Shown here: piece by piece, positions 15,866 through 25,267 of the stretch
Layout of the letters: each line of letters starts with the position of its first letter
Numbering within the stretch: position 1 is the stretch's first letter
NCBI RefSeq assembly: GCF_009900745.1
Contig: NZ_WXVU01000017.1
Coordinates: 60,768 to 124,767 of the forward strand
Reading direction: 5' to 3'
DNA from: Chryseobacterium sp. c4a
GTDB lineage: Bacteria > Bacteroidota > Bacteroidia > Flavobacteriales > Weeksellaceae
Length of the DNA: 64,000 bases
Notes under the pieces: generated by a model
Told to the model about the DNA's origin: nothing
The model's database searches: none
What the model saw: the letters and a program-made list of their open reading frames with translations, nothing else
Program-made: the position numbers and the translations under genes

Positions 15866-16873
15866 CTACAGATTAAAATCATTTTTGGGATTAAAAATAT
15901 AAATTAAAAAGAAAAACAGAATAGATACTGCTAAAAAATATTGATAATAGTGGTTTGCATTCTGTGATTTCACCAATGTTTCCGAGCCGGAAGACTTTTT
16001 ATTGATCGCATCTATAATCCTGTCCGGAGCTTCATTGATATTATTTCCTTCGATATATGTTCCTCCTGTAGAGCCGGCAATTTTGTTTAAGGCTTCGGTT
16101 TGTCTTTTGGAAATAACTGTATTTCCGTTTACATCCGTTTTATATCCCATCAATTGTCCATCATTGTATACAGGAACCGGTGCTCCTTCATCTGTTCCTA
16201 TTCCTACAGATGTAATGGTTATCCCTTCTTTATTAGCAAGTCTTATGGCTGCATTATCATTCCCTTCATTATCCTCACCATCACTCAGCAATATAATTTT
16301 TCGGGATCCTTTGCTTACATTTTTAAATTTCTCTGTTGCAGCCTGTATCCCTTTCAGAAAATCTGTCCCTTGAACCTTCATAGACGTAGTTTCAACGCCA
16401 CTGATATAGGTTTCGGCAGAATTGTAATCTGTGGTTAATGGCATGATAGACATTGCCTGCCCGGCAAAAATGACAATTCCAATCTTATCATTCTTCATTT
16501 TAGCCATCGTTTGTATCATCAGATTTTTTGCTTCTGTGAGACGGCTGGGCTCAATATCTTCTGCATTCATGGAGTTGGAAACATCCAACATAAAAATCAC
16601 ATTATTCAATCTCTGATTACTTTTCACTTCTTCGGAACCATTCAGAAGATCAATGATTGAAAAGATCAGGAATAATGTACCCAATAAATATAATGCAGGA
16701 AAAAATTTTGTAAATCCTGAACTTTTTTCAAATAAACTATCGTGAAACTGACTGGCCGCAAAAATTTCTCTCTTTTTCTTTCTCCATTTTAAAAAACGAA
16801 TCAAGAAAGAAGCTAACAGCGGCAGAAGCAACAGCAAAAATAAATACCAAAAATTTCCTAAAGACCAACTCAT
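15866..16873 (-). CDS. batB: BatB, VWA-domain membrane protein
   Basis: 335 residues with N-terminal membrane helices (about 10-28 and 56-76), a von Willebrand A domain with the MIDAS motif in VIFMLDVSNSMNAED (DxSxS, about residue 95), a second MIDAS residue T in MPLTTDYNSAETY and D in IILLSDGEDNEGN, and a C-terminal helix (YYQYFLAVSILFFFLIYIF). Metal-dependent adhesion to partner proteins is the expected role. It overlaps batA by one base and is separated from batC by 99 bases, which contain a candidate internal promoter. Confidence 0.92.
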   Translation of the reverse strand: MSWSLGNFWYLFLLLLLPLLASFLIRFLKWRKKKREIFAASQFHDSLFEKSSGFTKFFPALYLLGTLFLIFSIIDLLNGSEEVKSNQRLNNVIFMLDVSNSMNAEDIEPSRLTEAKNLMIQTMAKMKNDKIGIVIFAGQAMSIMPLTTDYNSAETYISGVETTSMKVQGTDFLKGIQAATEKFKNVSKGSRKIILLSDGEDNEGNDNAAIRLANKEGITITSVGIGTDEGAPVPVYNDGQLMGYKTDVNGNTVISKRQTEALNKIAGSTGGTYIEGNNINEAPDRIIDAINKKSSGSETLVKSQNANHYYQYFLAVSILFFFLIYIFNPKNDFNL

Positions 16874-17865
16874 CAGCTTAAAATTTTATAAAACACCCAT
16901 CTCAATAATGCATCCAACACCAACATTGCTAATGTAATCCACAAGAAGATCTTGAAATACTCCTCATAGTTGTACAGCTTCGATACCTTTACATCTGTTT
17001 TTTCCAATTGATTGATCTCGTCATATACTTCTTCAAGACTACTGTTGGAAGTAGCTCTAAAGTATTTCCCACCTGTAGTTTGGGCAATTTCTCTTAATGT
17101 ATTTTCATCAATGGTTACCTGAGCTTCGGTAAAAACAAGATCCCCAAAGAAATCTACAGCTGTTGGCATCAGTGCATATCCGTTTGTTCCAATTCCAATG
17201 GTATATACCTTTATATTATTACTTTTCGCCAATTCTGCCGCAAGTTGTGGCGGAATTGCATTTTCAATATTACTTACCCCATCGGTCATCAAAATAATCA
17301 CTTTACTCTTTGCTTTGCTTTTGGTAAGGTGGTTCACCGCTACAGAAAGTCCTTCTCCAATGGCTGTTCCAGGTTCAAGGCCGTTAGAATTAAGGTTTTT
17401 AATTTCATCAATCACTACCTGATGATCGGAAGTAACCGGAACTTTGGTAAATGCTTCTGCAGCATAAGCTACAACTCCTATCCTATCATTGGGACGTTTC
17501 TGAACAAATTTAACGGCAATCTCTTTAAGAGCAGTAATACGATCAGGATTCAAATCTTTCGCAAGCATACTGAGTGAAACATCAATAGAAAGCATAATAT
17601 CTACTCCTTTGGTATCATCTCTGTCCTGTGAAACCGTAAAGGTTCTCGGCCTCGCCATAGCTATGATGAGCGCTGAAAGAATGATATACTTTGATATCTT
17701 TAGTAAAAAAAGAACCCCCTGTATTCCATTGCTGGGGTTCATATTATTTATGGTAGGAACTTTTATGCCTTTTCTTTTCTTTTTACCCGCATCTTTTATC
17801 AAAAGGGGAATAAATAGCAAAAAAAGCAGTAAAAACCACGGACTGTAAAACTCAAAATCAAACAT
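16873..17865 (-). CDS. batA: BatA, VWA-domain membrane protein
   Basis: 330 residues. Layout as in BatB: two N-terminal membrane helices (about 7-22 and 53-70), VWA domain with intact MIDAS (IMLSIDVSLSMLAKD, then PVTSDHQVV and ILMTDGVSN), and a C-terminal membrane helix (IFLWITLAMLVLDALLRWVF). Likely forms a complex with BatB and TPR proteins under the MoxR ATPase. It overlaps the preceding gene by 8 bases and batB by 1, showing tight translational coupling. Confidence 0.92.
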   Translation of the reverse strand: MFDFEFYSPWFLLLFLLFIPLLIKDAGKKKRKGIKVPTINNMNPSNGIQGVLFLLKISKYIILSALIIAMARPRTFTVSQDRDDTKGVDIMLSIDVSLSMLAKDLNPDRITALKEIAVKFVQKRPNDRIGVVAYAAEAFTKVPVTSDHQVVIDEIKNLNSNGLEPGTAIGEGLSVAVNHLTKSKAKSKVIILMTDGVSNIENAIPPQLAAELAKSNNIKVYTIGIGTNGYALMPTAVDFFGDLVFTEAQVTIDENTLREIAQTTGGKYFRATSNSSLEEVYDEINQLEKTDVKVSKLYNYEEYFKIFLWITLAMLVLDALLRWVFYKILS

Positions 17866-18754
17866 CCTTTCTCAAGTTTTCGAATTCTAAATCTTTGGAT
17901 GATCTCTTTACAAAATCTCTGATATTTGCAAAATCCTTTTCCATCATTGTCTGATCCGGGAATGTCTTGGCAAATTTCACCAAATCCCCTCTCAGAAATA
18001 CTTCTTCTATAATTTTCTCATTATCCTGAGAAATGGTATTGTTCTTCTTCATGACATCAATAAGATCATCTGTTAAAAGAACATCCGCAGGAAGGTGATA
18101 CTGTTTGGTAATAAAATTTCTTGATATTTCGATCAATTCCACATAAAATGAACGGAAATTACCCCCTTCGATATATTTTTTCTTCTTTAGAGAGTCTAAC
18201 TCTTTCAAGGTTTGATTGGTGGCTACTACCGGAGAACTTTTTGCTTTTCTGCCCCATTTTACAATCATAATAATCGCAACGATAAGAGCAATCACGGCCA
18301 ATGCCGCTAAGATATAAAACTTGTATAATTCCCAATAGTCTTTAGCATCAAGCTTCACTTCTTTATTCTTCATGATATCATTGATCTGATCAGCTTTTTG
18401 AGCTGTATTAATGACATCTATTTCATAAGGGATTGTTTTAAGAATCTTACCTCCTACTTTAAATTCCAGTTCCGGAATGGTAAATTTTCCTTCTTCAAAA
18501 ACAGCAAATTCTATATTTCTTTCATAGAAATTAGCATTTTGACCAATACTGTCTTTGGTTTCTTCAAAGTGAAATGGTAATAACTCGTTTTTGGGCGCAG
18601 AACTTACCTGCTCATTATTAAGATTATCAATCTTGATAACAAGATGATTGGTTTCTCCCAGAGCAATGGTTTTCTTCTCTACATTGGAGGACAACACCTG
18701 TGAAAAAGCATTTACACAGAATAGAAAAGATAATATTAAAAGTATTTTTTTCAA
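17858..18754 (-). CDS. BatD-like N-terminal domain protein of the Bat operon
   Basis: A 298-residue exported, membrane-anchored protein: signal KKILLILSFLFCVNAFSQ, a beta-rich ectodomain (about 20-130) with BatD-like wording (KTIALGETNHLVIKID, IPELEFKVGGKILKTIPYEIDVI), one membrane helix (YILAALAVIALIVAIIMIV, about 151-169) and a cytoplasmic helical part (LKELDSLKKKKYIEGGNFRSFYVELIEISRNFI) similar to DUF4381-type proteins. In related genomes such a gene lies between the DUF58 and batA genes. It probably supports assembly of the VWA complex. Confidence 0.75.
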   Translation of the reverse strand: MKKILLILSFLFCVNAFSQVLSSNVEKKTIALGETNHLVIKIDNLNNEQVSSAPKNELLPFHFEETKDSIGQNANFYERNIEFAVFEEGKFTIPELEFKVGGKILKTIPYEIDVINTAQKADQINDIMKNKEVKLDAKDYWELYKFYILAALAVIALIVAIIMIVKWGRKAKSSPVVATNQTLKELDSLKKKKYIEGGNFRSFYVELIEISRNFITKQYHLPADVLLTDDLIDVMKKNNTISQDNEKIIEEVFLRGDLVKFAKTFPDQTMMEKDFANIRDFVKRSSKDLEFENLRKDV

Positions 18755-18808
18755 TGTTAAATAATAAAGGCTAACACCTTATGTTTTATTGACGGGCAAA
18801 ACCCGAGG

Positions 18809-19672
18809 TTATTTTTTCTGAAAATAATTATACAACAATTTTGAATAATCTGAACCAGTATTTACATTCATAAAGCTGGCCGAACTATTGGAAAAATCTT
18901 CTTCTAATGCTCTTAGTTTTTGTTTCTGAGCCTCCGCAAAAGTATATCGCCATCTTGCACTGGAAGTATTTGCCCATATCTGTTTCCCTGTTTCAGCATC
19001 ATATAATAATGTATACCCTACATCAGGAATTTCATTGTCTTTTTCATCGTAAATTCTCAATCCCAATAACTGATGTTTTTTGGAAGCGACTCTCAGCATT
19101 TTGGAATCATATTCATCCTGAAAATCTGAAAATAAAAACACCAGAGATTTCCTTTTAAAGATTCCCATCATATATTCCAGGGCTTTATCTATTTTAGATT
19201 CTGCCGGAACATAGTCTGCAGTAAGAATATTACTGATAATAGAAAGGATATGTTTTCTTCCTTTCTGAGGCGGAATTACTTTATATACTTTATCTGCAAA
19301 CAGGATCAATCCTACCTTATCATTATTTCCGGCTGCTGAAAACCCCAACCTGGCAGCAATTTCTGCTACATATTCTCTTTTCAACTGGGCTTTTGTTCCA
19401 TAATCCATAGAAGCAGAAATATCTACCACCAGCATCATGGTCAGTTCTCTTTCTTCTTCCATCACCTTTACAAAAGGCTCACGGAAACGAGCTGTCTTAT
19501 TCCAGTCGATTCTTCTGATTTCATCACCAAACTGGTAGGGACGAACTTCTGAGAAAGTCATTCCCTGGCCTTTAAAGGCACTGTGATATTGCCCCATCAA
19601 AGCAGCCTCCGTCTTTTTTCTGGTACGGATTTCTATCTGCTTTACTTTTTTTACAATATCTTTTATCTGCAT
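18809..19672 (-). CDS. DUF58 domain protein
   Basis: 287 residues, cytoplasmic. The DUF58 signature is clear: TFSEVRPYQFGDEIRRIDWNKTARFREPFVKVMEEE (about 38-73), followed by a VWA-like stretch with a DISAS motif (MMLVVDISASMDYGT). DUF58 genes nearly always accompany moxR and bat genes, and the protein is thought to bind MoxR or VWA partners. It lies 130 bases after the GNAT gene and 54 bases before the BatD-like gene. Confidence 0.92.
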   Translation of the reverse strand: MQIKDIVKKVKQIEIRTRKKTEAALMGQYHSAFKGQGMTFSEVRPYQFGDEIRRIDWNKTARFREPFVKVMEEERELTMMLVVDISASMDYGTKAQLKREYVAEIAARLGFSAAGNNDKVGLILFADKVYKVIPPQKGRKHILSIISNILTADYVPAESKIDKALEYMMGIFKRKSLVFLFSDFQDEYDSKMLRVASKKHQLLGLRIYDEKDNEIPDVGYTLLYDAETGKQIWANTSSARWRYTFAEAQKQKLRALEEDFSNSSASFMNVNTGSDYSKLLYNYFQKK

Positions 19673-19802
19673 AGAGGGTTTTTACGTTTAAAGTTGTAAG
19701 TTTTTGGGTTTAAGGTTTACCGGGATTCGAGGTACGAGTTTCGGGATTTTCAATATACTTCTAAATATATGATTATAGCCTCTAACTCCCTTCTTCTGAT
19801 TA

Positions 19803-20258
19803 TTACTTAAACTCAATAGATACATTCAACCATTCGTCATCAAACTTTGGACTGTATTTTTTATAAAAATTGATGGCCGGTTCATTCCAGTTTAGTACCT
19901 GGAAAACCATTCCACTATAGGCATTCGATTTTCCATATTCTACTGTAGCATCAAACAAAAGTTTTCCGATCTGTTTTCCTCTCATTTTTTCTGTTACCAC
20001 CAAGTCCTCAAGATACAATCTTCTTCCCTTCCAGGTTGAATAGCGATCATAATATAATGAGATCCCTACAACGTCACCGTTCAATTCTGCTACGAAAGCT
20101 CCCCAAACCGGAGATGTACCAAATCCATCTTCAGTAAACTCATCCAAAGTAACCGTTACTTCATGTAACGCTTTTTCATATTCGGCAAGTTCTTTAATTA
20201 GCTCCAACATGGAAGCACAGTCCTCCTGAACTGCTTTTCTAATGATAATGTCACTCAT
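19803..20258 (-). CDS. GNAT acetyltransferase (SSAT/thialysine-type), inside the Bat operon
   Basis: A 151-residue GCN5-related N-acetyltransferase. The acetyl-CoA loop is RGKQIGKLLFDATVEYGK (about 97-114), preceded by YLEDLVVTEKM, and the C-terminal WNEPAINFYKKYSPKFDDEW is characteristic of the spermidine/diamine (SSAT, thialysine) subgroup; the substrate is inferred. It shares one base with the moxR stop codon, so it is translationally coupled to a complex it has no known link with. A gap of 130 bases separates it from DUF58. Confidence 0.85.
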   Translation of the reverse strand: MSDIIIRKAVQEDCASMLELIKELAEYEKALHEVTVTLDEFTEDGFGTSPVWGAFVAELNGDVVGISLYYDRYSTWKGRRLYLEDLVVTEKMRGKQIGKLLFDATVEYGKSNAYSGMVFQVLNWNEPAINFYKKYSPKFDDEWLNVSIEFK

Positions 20259-21262
20259 TATGGTGCTTGGATTTTTGCTAAAATTCTATTAATGATTTCT
20301 TCAGTTGAGATCTCTTCTGCTTCTGCTTCAAAGGTTAAGCCCATTCTGTGTCTCAATACATCTTTGGCTAGCGCTTTTACGTCTTCAGGAATCACAAATG
20401 CTCTTCCTTTTAAGAATGCATATGCTCTTGAAGCAATAGCAAGGTTGATAGATGCTCTTGGAGAAGCCCCAAAACTGATATAGTTTTTCAATTCGGATAA
20501 TCCATAGTTTTCCGGATAACGTGTTGCAAATACCATATCCAGAATATATTTTTCTATTTTTTCATCCAGATAGATCTGATTAATCAATTCTTTTGCATCT
20601 ACAATATCCTGAAGTGAAATAACGGGCTTTACCGTTGGCTGATGAGAAGTAGAAACCATTCTCATCACCTGTCTCTCATCTTCAAAAGCAGGATAATCTA
20701 TGGTGCATTTCAGCATAAAACGGTCACTTTGTGCTTCCGGCAACAGATAGGTTCCTTCCTGATCAATCGGGTTCTGAGTAGCCAATACCAAAAATGGTTT
20801 TGGAAGCTTCATCGTTTCATCCCCAATTGTCACCTGTTTTTCCTGCATTACTTCTAACAGTGCTGACTGTACTTTTGCAGGAGCACGGTTGATCTCATCT
20901 GCAAGAACAAAGTTCGCGAACACAGGGCCTTTTTTGATAGAGAAATCATTGTCTTTGATATTGAAAATCATAGTTCCTACAACATCTGCAGGAAGAAGAT
21001 CCGGTGTAAACTGAATTCTTGAAAACTCACCATGAACAGCATCTGCCAGGGTTTTGATGGCTAAGGTTTTTGCCAGTCCCGGAACTCCTTCCAAAAGAAC
21101 GTGGCCATTTCCTAAAAGCCCTACCAATAGACGGTCTACCATGTATTCCTGTCCAATAATCACCTTGTTGATTTCCTGTCTTAGAAGAGAAAATAAGTAG
21201 TTTTTTTCTTTTACTTTTTCCGTCAACTGACGGATATCCTCGGCTTGATATGTATCTGACAT
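20258..21262 (-). CDS. moxR: MoxR-family AAA+ ATPase
   Basis: About 334 residues, starting at ATG 21262 (MSDTYQAEDIRQL) rather than the upstream ATG at 21307, which would add 15 non-conserved residues. Walker A is GHVLLEGVPGLAKT, Walker B is FVLADEINRAP and sensor 1 is FLVLATQNPIDQEGTYLLPEAQSDRFML, all classic MoxR. MoxR ATPases act as chaperones for VWA-domain proteins, matching the batA/batB genes downstream. It leads the operon; no clear -7 element was found upstream. Confidence 0.95.
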   Translation of the reverse strand: MSDTYQAEDIRQLTEKVKEKNYLFSLLRQEINKVIIGQEYMVDRLLVGLLGNGHVLLEGVPGLAKTLAIKTLADAVHGEFSRIQFTPDLLPADVVGTMIFNIKDNDFSIKKGPVFANFVLADEINRAPAKVQSALLEVMQEKQVTIGDETMKLPKPFLVLATQNPIDQEGTYLLPEAQSDRFMLKCTIDYPAFEDERQVMRMVSTSHQPTVKPVISLQDIVDAKELINQIYLDEKIEKYILDMVFATRYPENYGLSELKNYISFGASPRASINLAIASRAYAFLKGRAFVIPEDVKALAKDVLRHRMGLTFEAEAEEISTEEIINRILAKIQAP

Positions 21263-21533
21263 AGCTTGATTTAAAATAAGTGGTAAATTTCTGATAAATA
21301 CTTGCATTAATCAACATAATCAATGCCATATTTGAGTTAAAGTTTGTTAAATATTCCGGGTTTAACAAGTTATTTTGAATTCATTATAAATTTTATTACG
21401 ATAATTCTATCCTCATATTTTAATCTTTTATATTCTTATTCAATCTATTATAAAAAATGTTGTGACAAATAATTGCCACAACACTTTAATATTCATTTAC
21501 ATTTATTCTAAAAGGAAAACCTTAATAGTAAGA

Positions 21534-22835
21534 TTATAATTTCGTAATATTTATGGTAAATGCACCCTCAGGCTTATCTACTGAATCTTCGTAAGATCCT
21601 ATATTGATAAAATATTCAGTTCCTGCTACTGTTGTAATCGTCATTGTTTCAGCAGAGCCGCCACCGCCATTATCCATTGTTCCTACACAAGTCAAACTAC
21701 TGCAAGTTCCGCTATACACTCCAATTTTAGGGTCAAAAGAGGCCGCCGAAGGAGTAGCTTTAATTGTATACTGACCACCATCTCCTATCAGTTTAAACCA
21801 TAGCCCATCATTCATTCCATCATTAGCACAAGCCAATATAAAGCCATTGTTATTTGTGGAAGACATCCCATCAGCCTGTACATATGTATAAGGAAATGCA
21901 GAAGCAAGTAAAGCACCAGAACAAGCATCATTTACTGGTATGGGAGGAATGGTCTTGAATGTATATTCTGTACAACCTGCCGATTCTCCGTTAGCAGACA
22001 CAGCTGTTACTTTTAAATAATAAGTAGTATCACGATTAAGAACAATAGACGGAGAAAGATTATATCCCGCTCCATTTACAGTCTGATGATTAATAACATC
22101 CGTTCCTCCAGGAGTTGTACCTAAAGACAACCTGTAAGAGTTGGCACCCATCACTGATTGCCAGGTAATCACAGGTGACAATGTTACAAATTGAGCATTA
22201 TTAACTGGGGAAATCACAAAAGGACAACCTGGAGTAAGATTAGCCGTTAAACCTGAAATTGTTATTGCAGATTTATAATCTACTCTAATACCTCCTGGTG
22301 GCGATGCCGGATCAACAACAGCACGATCCCCTTTGTAAATTAGAGTTGAGTTTTGCAAATAAGGGTAAACACGAAAGGCTTCATCAAAATTATTAATGTC
22401 AATACTTGGCGAATTTTCTTTTGCAGCCACCACCAAATTATCAATATTATTATATGCGAATGGCGTTGTGAAAACTACTTCTACCTTATTCCCATTCTTA
22501 TTAACTGTACCTGTAAATACTTGAGTTAATTCAGCTGCAGGAACCCAATCAGTACCGGATGCAAACGATACTTTGGGGGTATGACCAAGATAAACAGTCC
22601 AATTGGAAGAATCATTAATCGTTGCAGTAGGATCAAGATAAAAGGTAAGACCTGTAATATTTCCGGCAGCAGTGGCATTCACCTCTTGCTTGGGAAAAAT
22701 CTGCTGAACATAAGAATACGAAAAAAAGCTGCTTATTGGTGCAGCCCCTACACTTCCACTTCCGATATTGATATTGATCTGAGCATTAACAGTAAACACT
22801 GCAAAGAACAGAGATAAAAGTAAAATTCTTTTCAT
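21534..22835 (-). CDS. Secreted protein with fibronectin III-like and Ig-like domains
   Basis: About 433 residues, starting at the ATG at 22835 (KRILLLSLFFAVFTVNAQ signal); longer N-termini to 22913 would place extra hydrophobic residues before it. Three parts are visible: an N-terminal beta domain rich in SWTVYLGHTPKVSF wording (about 20-200), a fibronectin III-like domain (ISPVNNAQFVTLSPVITWQSVMGANSYRLSLG, then YYLKVTAVSANGE) and a C-terminal domain starting NDACSGALLASAFPYTY (common on secreted Bacteroidota proteins) that ends AFTINITKL. No T9SS type A sorting tail is obvious. Likely surface or extracellular. Confidence 0.75.
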   Translation of the reverse strand: MKRILLLSLFFAVFTVNAQININIGSGSVGAAPISSFFSYSYVQQIFPKQEVNATAAGNITGLTFYLDPTATINDSSNWTVYLGHTPKVSFASGTDWVPAAELTQVFTGTVNKNGNKVEVVFTTPFAYNNIDNLVVAAKENSPSIDINNFDEAFRVYPYLQNSTLIYKGDRAVVDPASPPGGIRVDYKSAITISGLTANLTPGCPFVISPVNNAQFVTLSPVITWQSVMGANSYRLSLGTTPGGTDVINHQTVNGAGYNLSPSIVLNRDTTYYLKVTAVSANGESAGCTEYTFKTIPPIPVNDACSGALLASAFPYTYVQADGMSSTNNNGFILACANDGMNDGLWFKLIGDGGQYTIKATPSAASFDPKIGVYSGTCSSLTCVGTMDNGGGGSAETMTITTVAGTEYFINIGSYEDSVDKPEGAFTINITKL

Positions 22836-23074
22836 CATTAATAATATTACTATTGAATACAATGCTAATTTAACAATAAAATATTGATTCTTGTAATAAA
22901 AAAAATTATTCAATCGTATCTATTAATTAATATGAATACTTTCAGCACAAATATCGCCATTCAGTTAAAGTATTTAAACATTTAACAACAAAACAATTGT
23001 AAATCCAAAAACAAAAACAAACAATCATTATTTTTAATACATATTTTAATATATTTACATTAAATATCAACGAT
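22836..23074. other. Divergent intergenic region between two secreted-protein genes
   Basis: Very AT-rich, 239 bases, must hold promoters for both divergent genes. I see no perfect TAnnTTTG in either direction; TAATATAT/TATTTACA-like stretches are present near 23045-23060. No gene or strong hairpin. Confidence 0.4.
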
Positions 23075-24412
23075 ATGTATAAAAGACTATTTTTTGCAAG
23101 TCTATTCCTTACAGGCTTATTCAAATCACAGACAACCACCATGACAAATCTGATTTCAGATGCTGTATATTATGATGGCTATGCTGCAACGGTAACCACA
23201 CCGGTTCCCACCGACCTGATCAGACTTGGAAATACCAGATACGCAAGGAAACTTACAGATACAGAACTAGATTCCTTTAAAGCAAAAATTGCCATGAGAG
23301 TAACCATTGGAGCTCTATGTGATAATTATGACCGATTGGGAGAAGTTTTTCTTGCTCTGGTTCCTAAAAACCAGTCAACTTATACCATGAATGATGCGAA
23401 TGTAAAAAGAATTGAAGCTGCCCGATATATTACTCCGTTCATGAACAAAAACCGTTCTCCAATAGAAGTTCCTTACACCTACGATATCAGCAACCTGTAC
23501 AGCGTGTTCCATAATACGGAATTGCGAAATGCTTACGACATGTATATGGAGCTTGATGTTTTTGGAGTACCTTATGCTGCACAAACACAAGTTGCAGGAT
23601 GTACAGGCAGAATTGATGTTTTTTCAGGGAATCTAACTTTCTTTTCAACAGATATTGGAGCCAACCCTACCGATTATAATACATTGACTCCCATATTAAC
23701 CTATAATAAACTCAATAACTATAATAGTACTGACACCACTGGAGAAACGGTAAGACTTGTCACTTTCAACCTTCCCGCCGCTGTTACCAATGCTAATTTT
23801 GTGGTAATCTCTACACCTCACGGTGCCAATGCAGGCGGTGAAGAATATATAAGAAGACAAAACTACACCTATATAGATGATGTACAGGTACTCACCTATA
23901 CCCCAGGAGGAATATCATGTGAACCTTTTAGAGTATACAATACACAAGGTAACGGAATCTATGGAACTGTACCCAAATCTTTTGAAGACTGGACCTCATG
24001 GAACAACTGGTGTCCTGGAAATGCTGTTCCTATCCGTGGGTTTACTTTAACAAACATGACTGCAGGAAATCACACCCTAAAACATACTATCCCTACTGCT
24101 GTTTTTAACGGACAACAAGGAGAAGTATACTTATCTGTTTATATGCAGGGAAAAAGTAATGCAACATTAAATGTAAAAGATGTAAAAACCATAGATGTTA
24201 GCATTTACCCCAACCCGACAACTGATTTTGTGACTATAAAATCGAAGGAAGATGTGGCTTCTATGACTCTTTTCAGCATAGATGGAAAGAAACTGACTGA
24301 AGTTCATAAAGAAAATAGGATCAACCTTTCATCATATAGTACAGGAGTTTACTTTTTAAATATTGTTCTGAAAGACGGAACTACTTTCAAGCATAAAATC
24401 ATAAAAAAATAA
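23075..24412 (+). CDS. PNGase F-like secreted protein with T9SS sorting tail
   Basis: 445 residues with a signal peptide (YKRLFFASLFLTGLFKSQ). The body resembles peptide-N-glycosidase F of Elizabethkingia: CDNYDRLGEVFLALV (81-95) matches the CDEWDRYANV block carrying catalytic Asp60; ARYITPF (116-122) matches GRFITPYW; YMELDVFG (157-164) can be aligned with the Glu118 region; HGANAGGEEYIRR (249-261) with the Glu206 region; and WCPGNAVPIR (312-321) is the family hallmark. The tail from about 370 (SIYPNPTTDFVTIKS ... VYFLNIVLKDGTTFKHKIIKK) is a type A T9SS sorting domain. Probably removes N-glycans from host or environmental glycoproteins. Confidence 0.75.
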   Translation: MYKRLFFASLFLTGLFKSQTTTMTNLISDAVYYDGYAATVTTPVPTDLIRLGNTRYARKLTDTELDSFKAKIAMRVTIGALCDNYDRLGEVFLALVPKNQSTYTMNDANVKRIEAARYITPFMNKNRSPIEVPYTYDISNLYSVFHNTELRNAYDMYMELDVFGVPYAAQTQVAGCTGRIDVFSGNLTFFSTDIGANPTDYNTLTPILTYNKLNNYNSTDTTGETVRLVTFNLPAAVTNANFVVISTPHGANAGGEEYIRRQNYTYIDDVQVLTYTPGGISCEPFRVYNTQGNGIYGTVPKSFEDWTSWNNWCPGNAVPIRGFTLTNMTAGNHTLKHTIPTAVFNGQQGEVYLSVYMQGKSNATLNVKDVKTIDVSIYPNPTTDFVTIKSKEDVASMTLFSIDGKKLTEVHKENRINLSSYSTGVYFLNIVLKDGTTFKHKIIKK

Positions 24413-24450
24413 TCACTTATTAAACTCATAAAACAGTTAATAAAATAATA

Positions 24451-24490
24451 AAAAACCCTTCTTTGACAAAAATCATTGAAGGGTTTTTAG
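24451..24490 (+). terminator. Intrinsic terminator after the PNGase F-like gene
   Basis: AAAAACCCTTC pairs with GAAGGGTTTTT with a 16-18-base loop; A and T runs on both sides would allow function on either strand. Confidence 0.8.
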
Positions 24491-24664
24491 CATCATAAAA
24501 ATTGATAAATATTTAAAAAGGAGAAGTTAAATTTTCTGAAACCCATTATGATCCTTTCAAAATTCCATGTAAAAAGAAAATAATAAATAATGTGTTTTTA
24601 TGGCATTATGGAACTTTTACTTTAATCCTTTATCCAAAAAATTGTCATTTCCAGTTTATTAAAC

Positions 24665-24672
24665 TATTTTTG
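24665..24672 (+). promoter_or_regulatory. TAnnTTTG promoter of the DinB-like gene
   Basis: TATTTTTG, 20 bases before the ATG at 24693. Confidence 0.55.
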
Positions 24673-24692
24673 GTGATTAAAATTTCTGCAAA

Positions 24693-25163
24693 ATGAATTA
24701 TCATTTTCAAGCACATAGACAGGTGAGAAGAAACCTTTTAGATATCCTGCAAAACACGTCCCACGAGGATCTTCTGCTGATTCCGGATGGCTTCAACAAC
24801 AATATTTACTGGAATATTGCTCATACAGTTGCCACTCAACAGCTTTTGCATTATTATCTGAGCGGAAATCCTTTCCGAATTGATAAATATTGGATTGAAA
24901 CTTACAAAAAGGGAACTTTACCTAATTTAAATGTTCAAAAATCGGAGGTAGAAGACCTGGAGTTTTTACTCACAGAAACCTCGAAGATTTTAATGAAGGA
25001 TTATGACAGTGATTTCTTTTCAGATTACACTCCCTACACCACAAGTTTCGGGATGGATTTGAAAAGCATTCAGGATGCCATTATCTTTAACAACATGCAT
25101 GAAAGCCTGCATTATGGATATGCAATGGCGCAGAAAAGAGCAATTTTAGGAGAAAAATATTAG
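24693..25163 (+). CDS. DinB-superfamily protein
   Basis: A 156-residue four-helix-bundle protein of the DinB/YfiT metalloenzyme superfamily. The three metal-binding histidines are in the expected places: NIAHTVATQQLL (H44) and the C-terminal MHESLHYGYAM pair (about H135 and H139). Superfamily members include thiol S-transferases (for example bacillithiol-dependent ones); a bacillithiol disulfide reductase gene (ypdA) occurs 8 kb downstream, making a thiol link plausible but unproven. Length is normal. Single gene with its own promoter. Confidence 0.85.
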   Translation: MNYHFQAHRQVRRNLLDILQNTSHEDLLLIPDGFNNNIYWNIAHTVATQQLLHYYLSGNPFRIDKYWIETYKKGTLPNLNVQKSEVEDLEFLLTETSKILMKDYDSDFFSDYTPYTTSFGMDLKSIQDAIIFNNMHESLHYGYAMAQKRAILGEKY

Positions 25164-25196
25164 TAGGAAGCGGGAAGAAAGGAAGCAGGAAATTTG
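25164..25196 (+). repeat. Copy of dispersed GGAAGC(G/T)GGAAG-type repeat
   Basis: TAGGAAGCGGGAAGAAAGG followed by AAGCAGGAAATTTGAAG fills the gap after the DinB stop. It resembles the strings at 2387-2410 (minus strand) and 32563-32630. Confidence 0.4.
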
Positions 25197-25267
25197 AAGT
25201 GGAAATTATCCACGAATCACCTACCCCGAATCCCGATAACCTTAAACATAAAATTTTAGACAAATCA

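Noticed and set aside
19673..19802. Possible small gene between DUF58 and GNAT
   Set aside because: The gap contains G-rich text (GGGATTCGAGGTACGAG) similar to 33340-33366 and no credible frame; probably another repeat trace.
25199..25267. N-terminal extension of RlmB from a GTG start
   Set aside because: The extension overlaps repeat-like sequence and has no family similarity; ATG 25268 starts exactly at the conserved domain.
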